Shown piece after piece: positions 63,920 through 64,000 of a stretch of DNA of 64,000 nucleotides. Position 1 is the first letter of the stretch. Each line of letters starts with the position of its first letter. Location: the NCBI GenBank assembly GCA_947493175.1, contig CANLQD010000002.1:744001-808000 (forward strand). The letters are read 5' to 3'. A program made the position numbers and the translations under genes. The notes below the pieces were generated by a model. The model made no database searches. It was not told the origin of the DNA and saw only the letters and a program-made list of their open reading frames with translations. This DNA comes from an uncultured Flavobacteriaceae bacterium. Its GTDB lineage: Bacteria; Bacteroidota; Bacteroidia; Flavobacteriales; Flavobacteriaceae.

Positions 63920-64000
63920 ATGAGAACCTTCATCAATCAATATCCGACGGAATCCAGACAGTCCGTATCACTTCACCTGTTAATGGACAACAAACGGTTC
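63920..64000 (+). CDS. diverged array peptide, copy 4 (partial, runs off the window)
   Basis: ATG opens a frame of 27 codons to the window end: MRTFINQYPTESRQSVS, then LHLLMDNKRF. Ungapped alignment to copy 2 keeps Asn6, Thr10-Glu11-Ser12-Arg13, Leu21 and Lys25-Arg26 in register, so it is a distant member of the same family. If so, a Trp or other aromatic is expected at residue 29, just beyond the window. Confidence 0.6.
   Translation, partial: MRTFINQYPTESRQSVSLHLLMDNKRF

Larger units (their letters stand above)
63327..64000 (+). repeat. tandem array of short peptide genes (4 units, last cut by the window end)
   Basis: Starts lie at 63327, 63591, 63769 and 63920. Units 2 and 3 are 178 bp apart and match over nearly the whole unit, including the upstream AAACAACAACGAAAC tract. 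Spacers after units 2 and 3 share their first 32 bp. An extra GC-richer segment (63441-63540) is found only between units 1 and 2. The array runs off the right edge of the window. Confidence 0.85.

Overview
The window looks like chromosomal DNA of a marine or soil Flavobacteriaceae member (Bacteroidetes). The evidence is a T9SS C-terminal sorting domain, many Lys-start lipoproteins with a short lipobox, family assignments typical of the group (DUF2490, 2TM-domain proteins, LETM1-related protein, TPMT-type methyltransferase, YdeI/OmpD-associated proteins), TAnnTTTG-like -7 promoter elements, little obvious Shine-Dalgarno, and moderate-to-low GC. I see no rRNA, tRNA, IS element, phage gene or CRISPR array.

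Layout. 71-5988 (-): a clan GH-D alpha-galactosidase-like enzyme and a large T9SS-secreted, multidomain, probably carbohydrate-active protein. A divergent winged-helix membrane regulator (6204-7436) has an inverted repeat in front of it. 7528-15183: a trehalose-type module, with a GH15 enzyme divergent from a fused trehalose-6-phosphate synthase/phosphatase that leads a tight run of a lipoprotein, a propeller-SnoaL fusion and an MFS transporter. 15276-23635: a same-strand peptidase run (M28, HExxH lipoprotein, M1, S9), then a nitrilase, a small export protein and a hypothetical. 23863-34837: a ThuA/PQQ-dehydrogenase/cytochrome c lipoprotein, a YdeI protein, a CDP-alcohol phosphatidyltransferase, an amidohydrolase, a tricorn-like protease, a methyltransferase and a membrane protein. 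35188-48018: an astacin, a sortilin-type BNR propeller, an S9 peptidase, twin DUF2490 proteins, an alpha/beta-hydrolase-OsmC fusion with a YdeI/DUF1905 partner, a Cu/Zn SOD, a 40-aa membrane ORF and a LETM1-related protein. 48099-52370 (-): a LytS/LytTR two-component operon with four free 2TM-domain proteins and a fifth 2TM domain fused to the kinase. 52678-62895: a small ORF, acyl-CoA ligase, RhlE helicase, peptidase E, S9 peptidase plus short-chain fatty-acid transporter, VOC protein, EEP phosphatase/nuclease and a membrane class III nucleotide cyclase.

The most unusual segment is the right edge (63327-64000): a tandem array of very short genes. Three encode 37-residue, basic, Cys-free peptides with an invariant C-terminal half (SKRAQWAQYRNFNR). 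A fourth, diverged member in exact register is cut by the window end. The two youngest copies differ only at three synonymous third positions, so the peptides, not just the DNA, appear to be under selection. I do not recognise this family.

Together the genes describe a heterotroph that exports many peptidases and glycosidases, takes up and activates small acids, makes trehalose, and senses its surroundings through LytTR, cyclic nucleotide and membrane winged-helix proteins.
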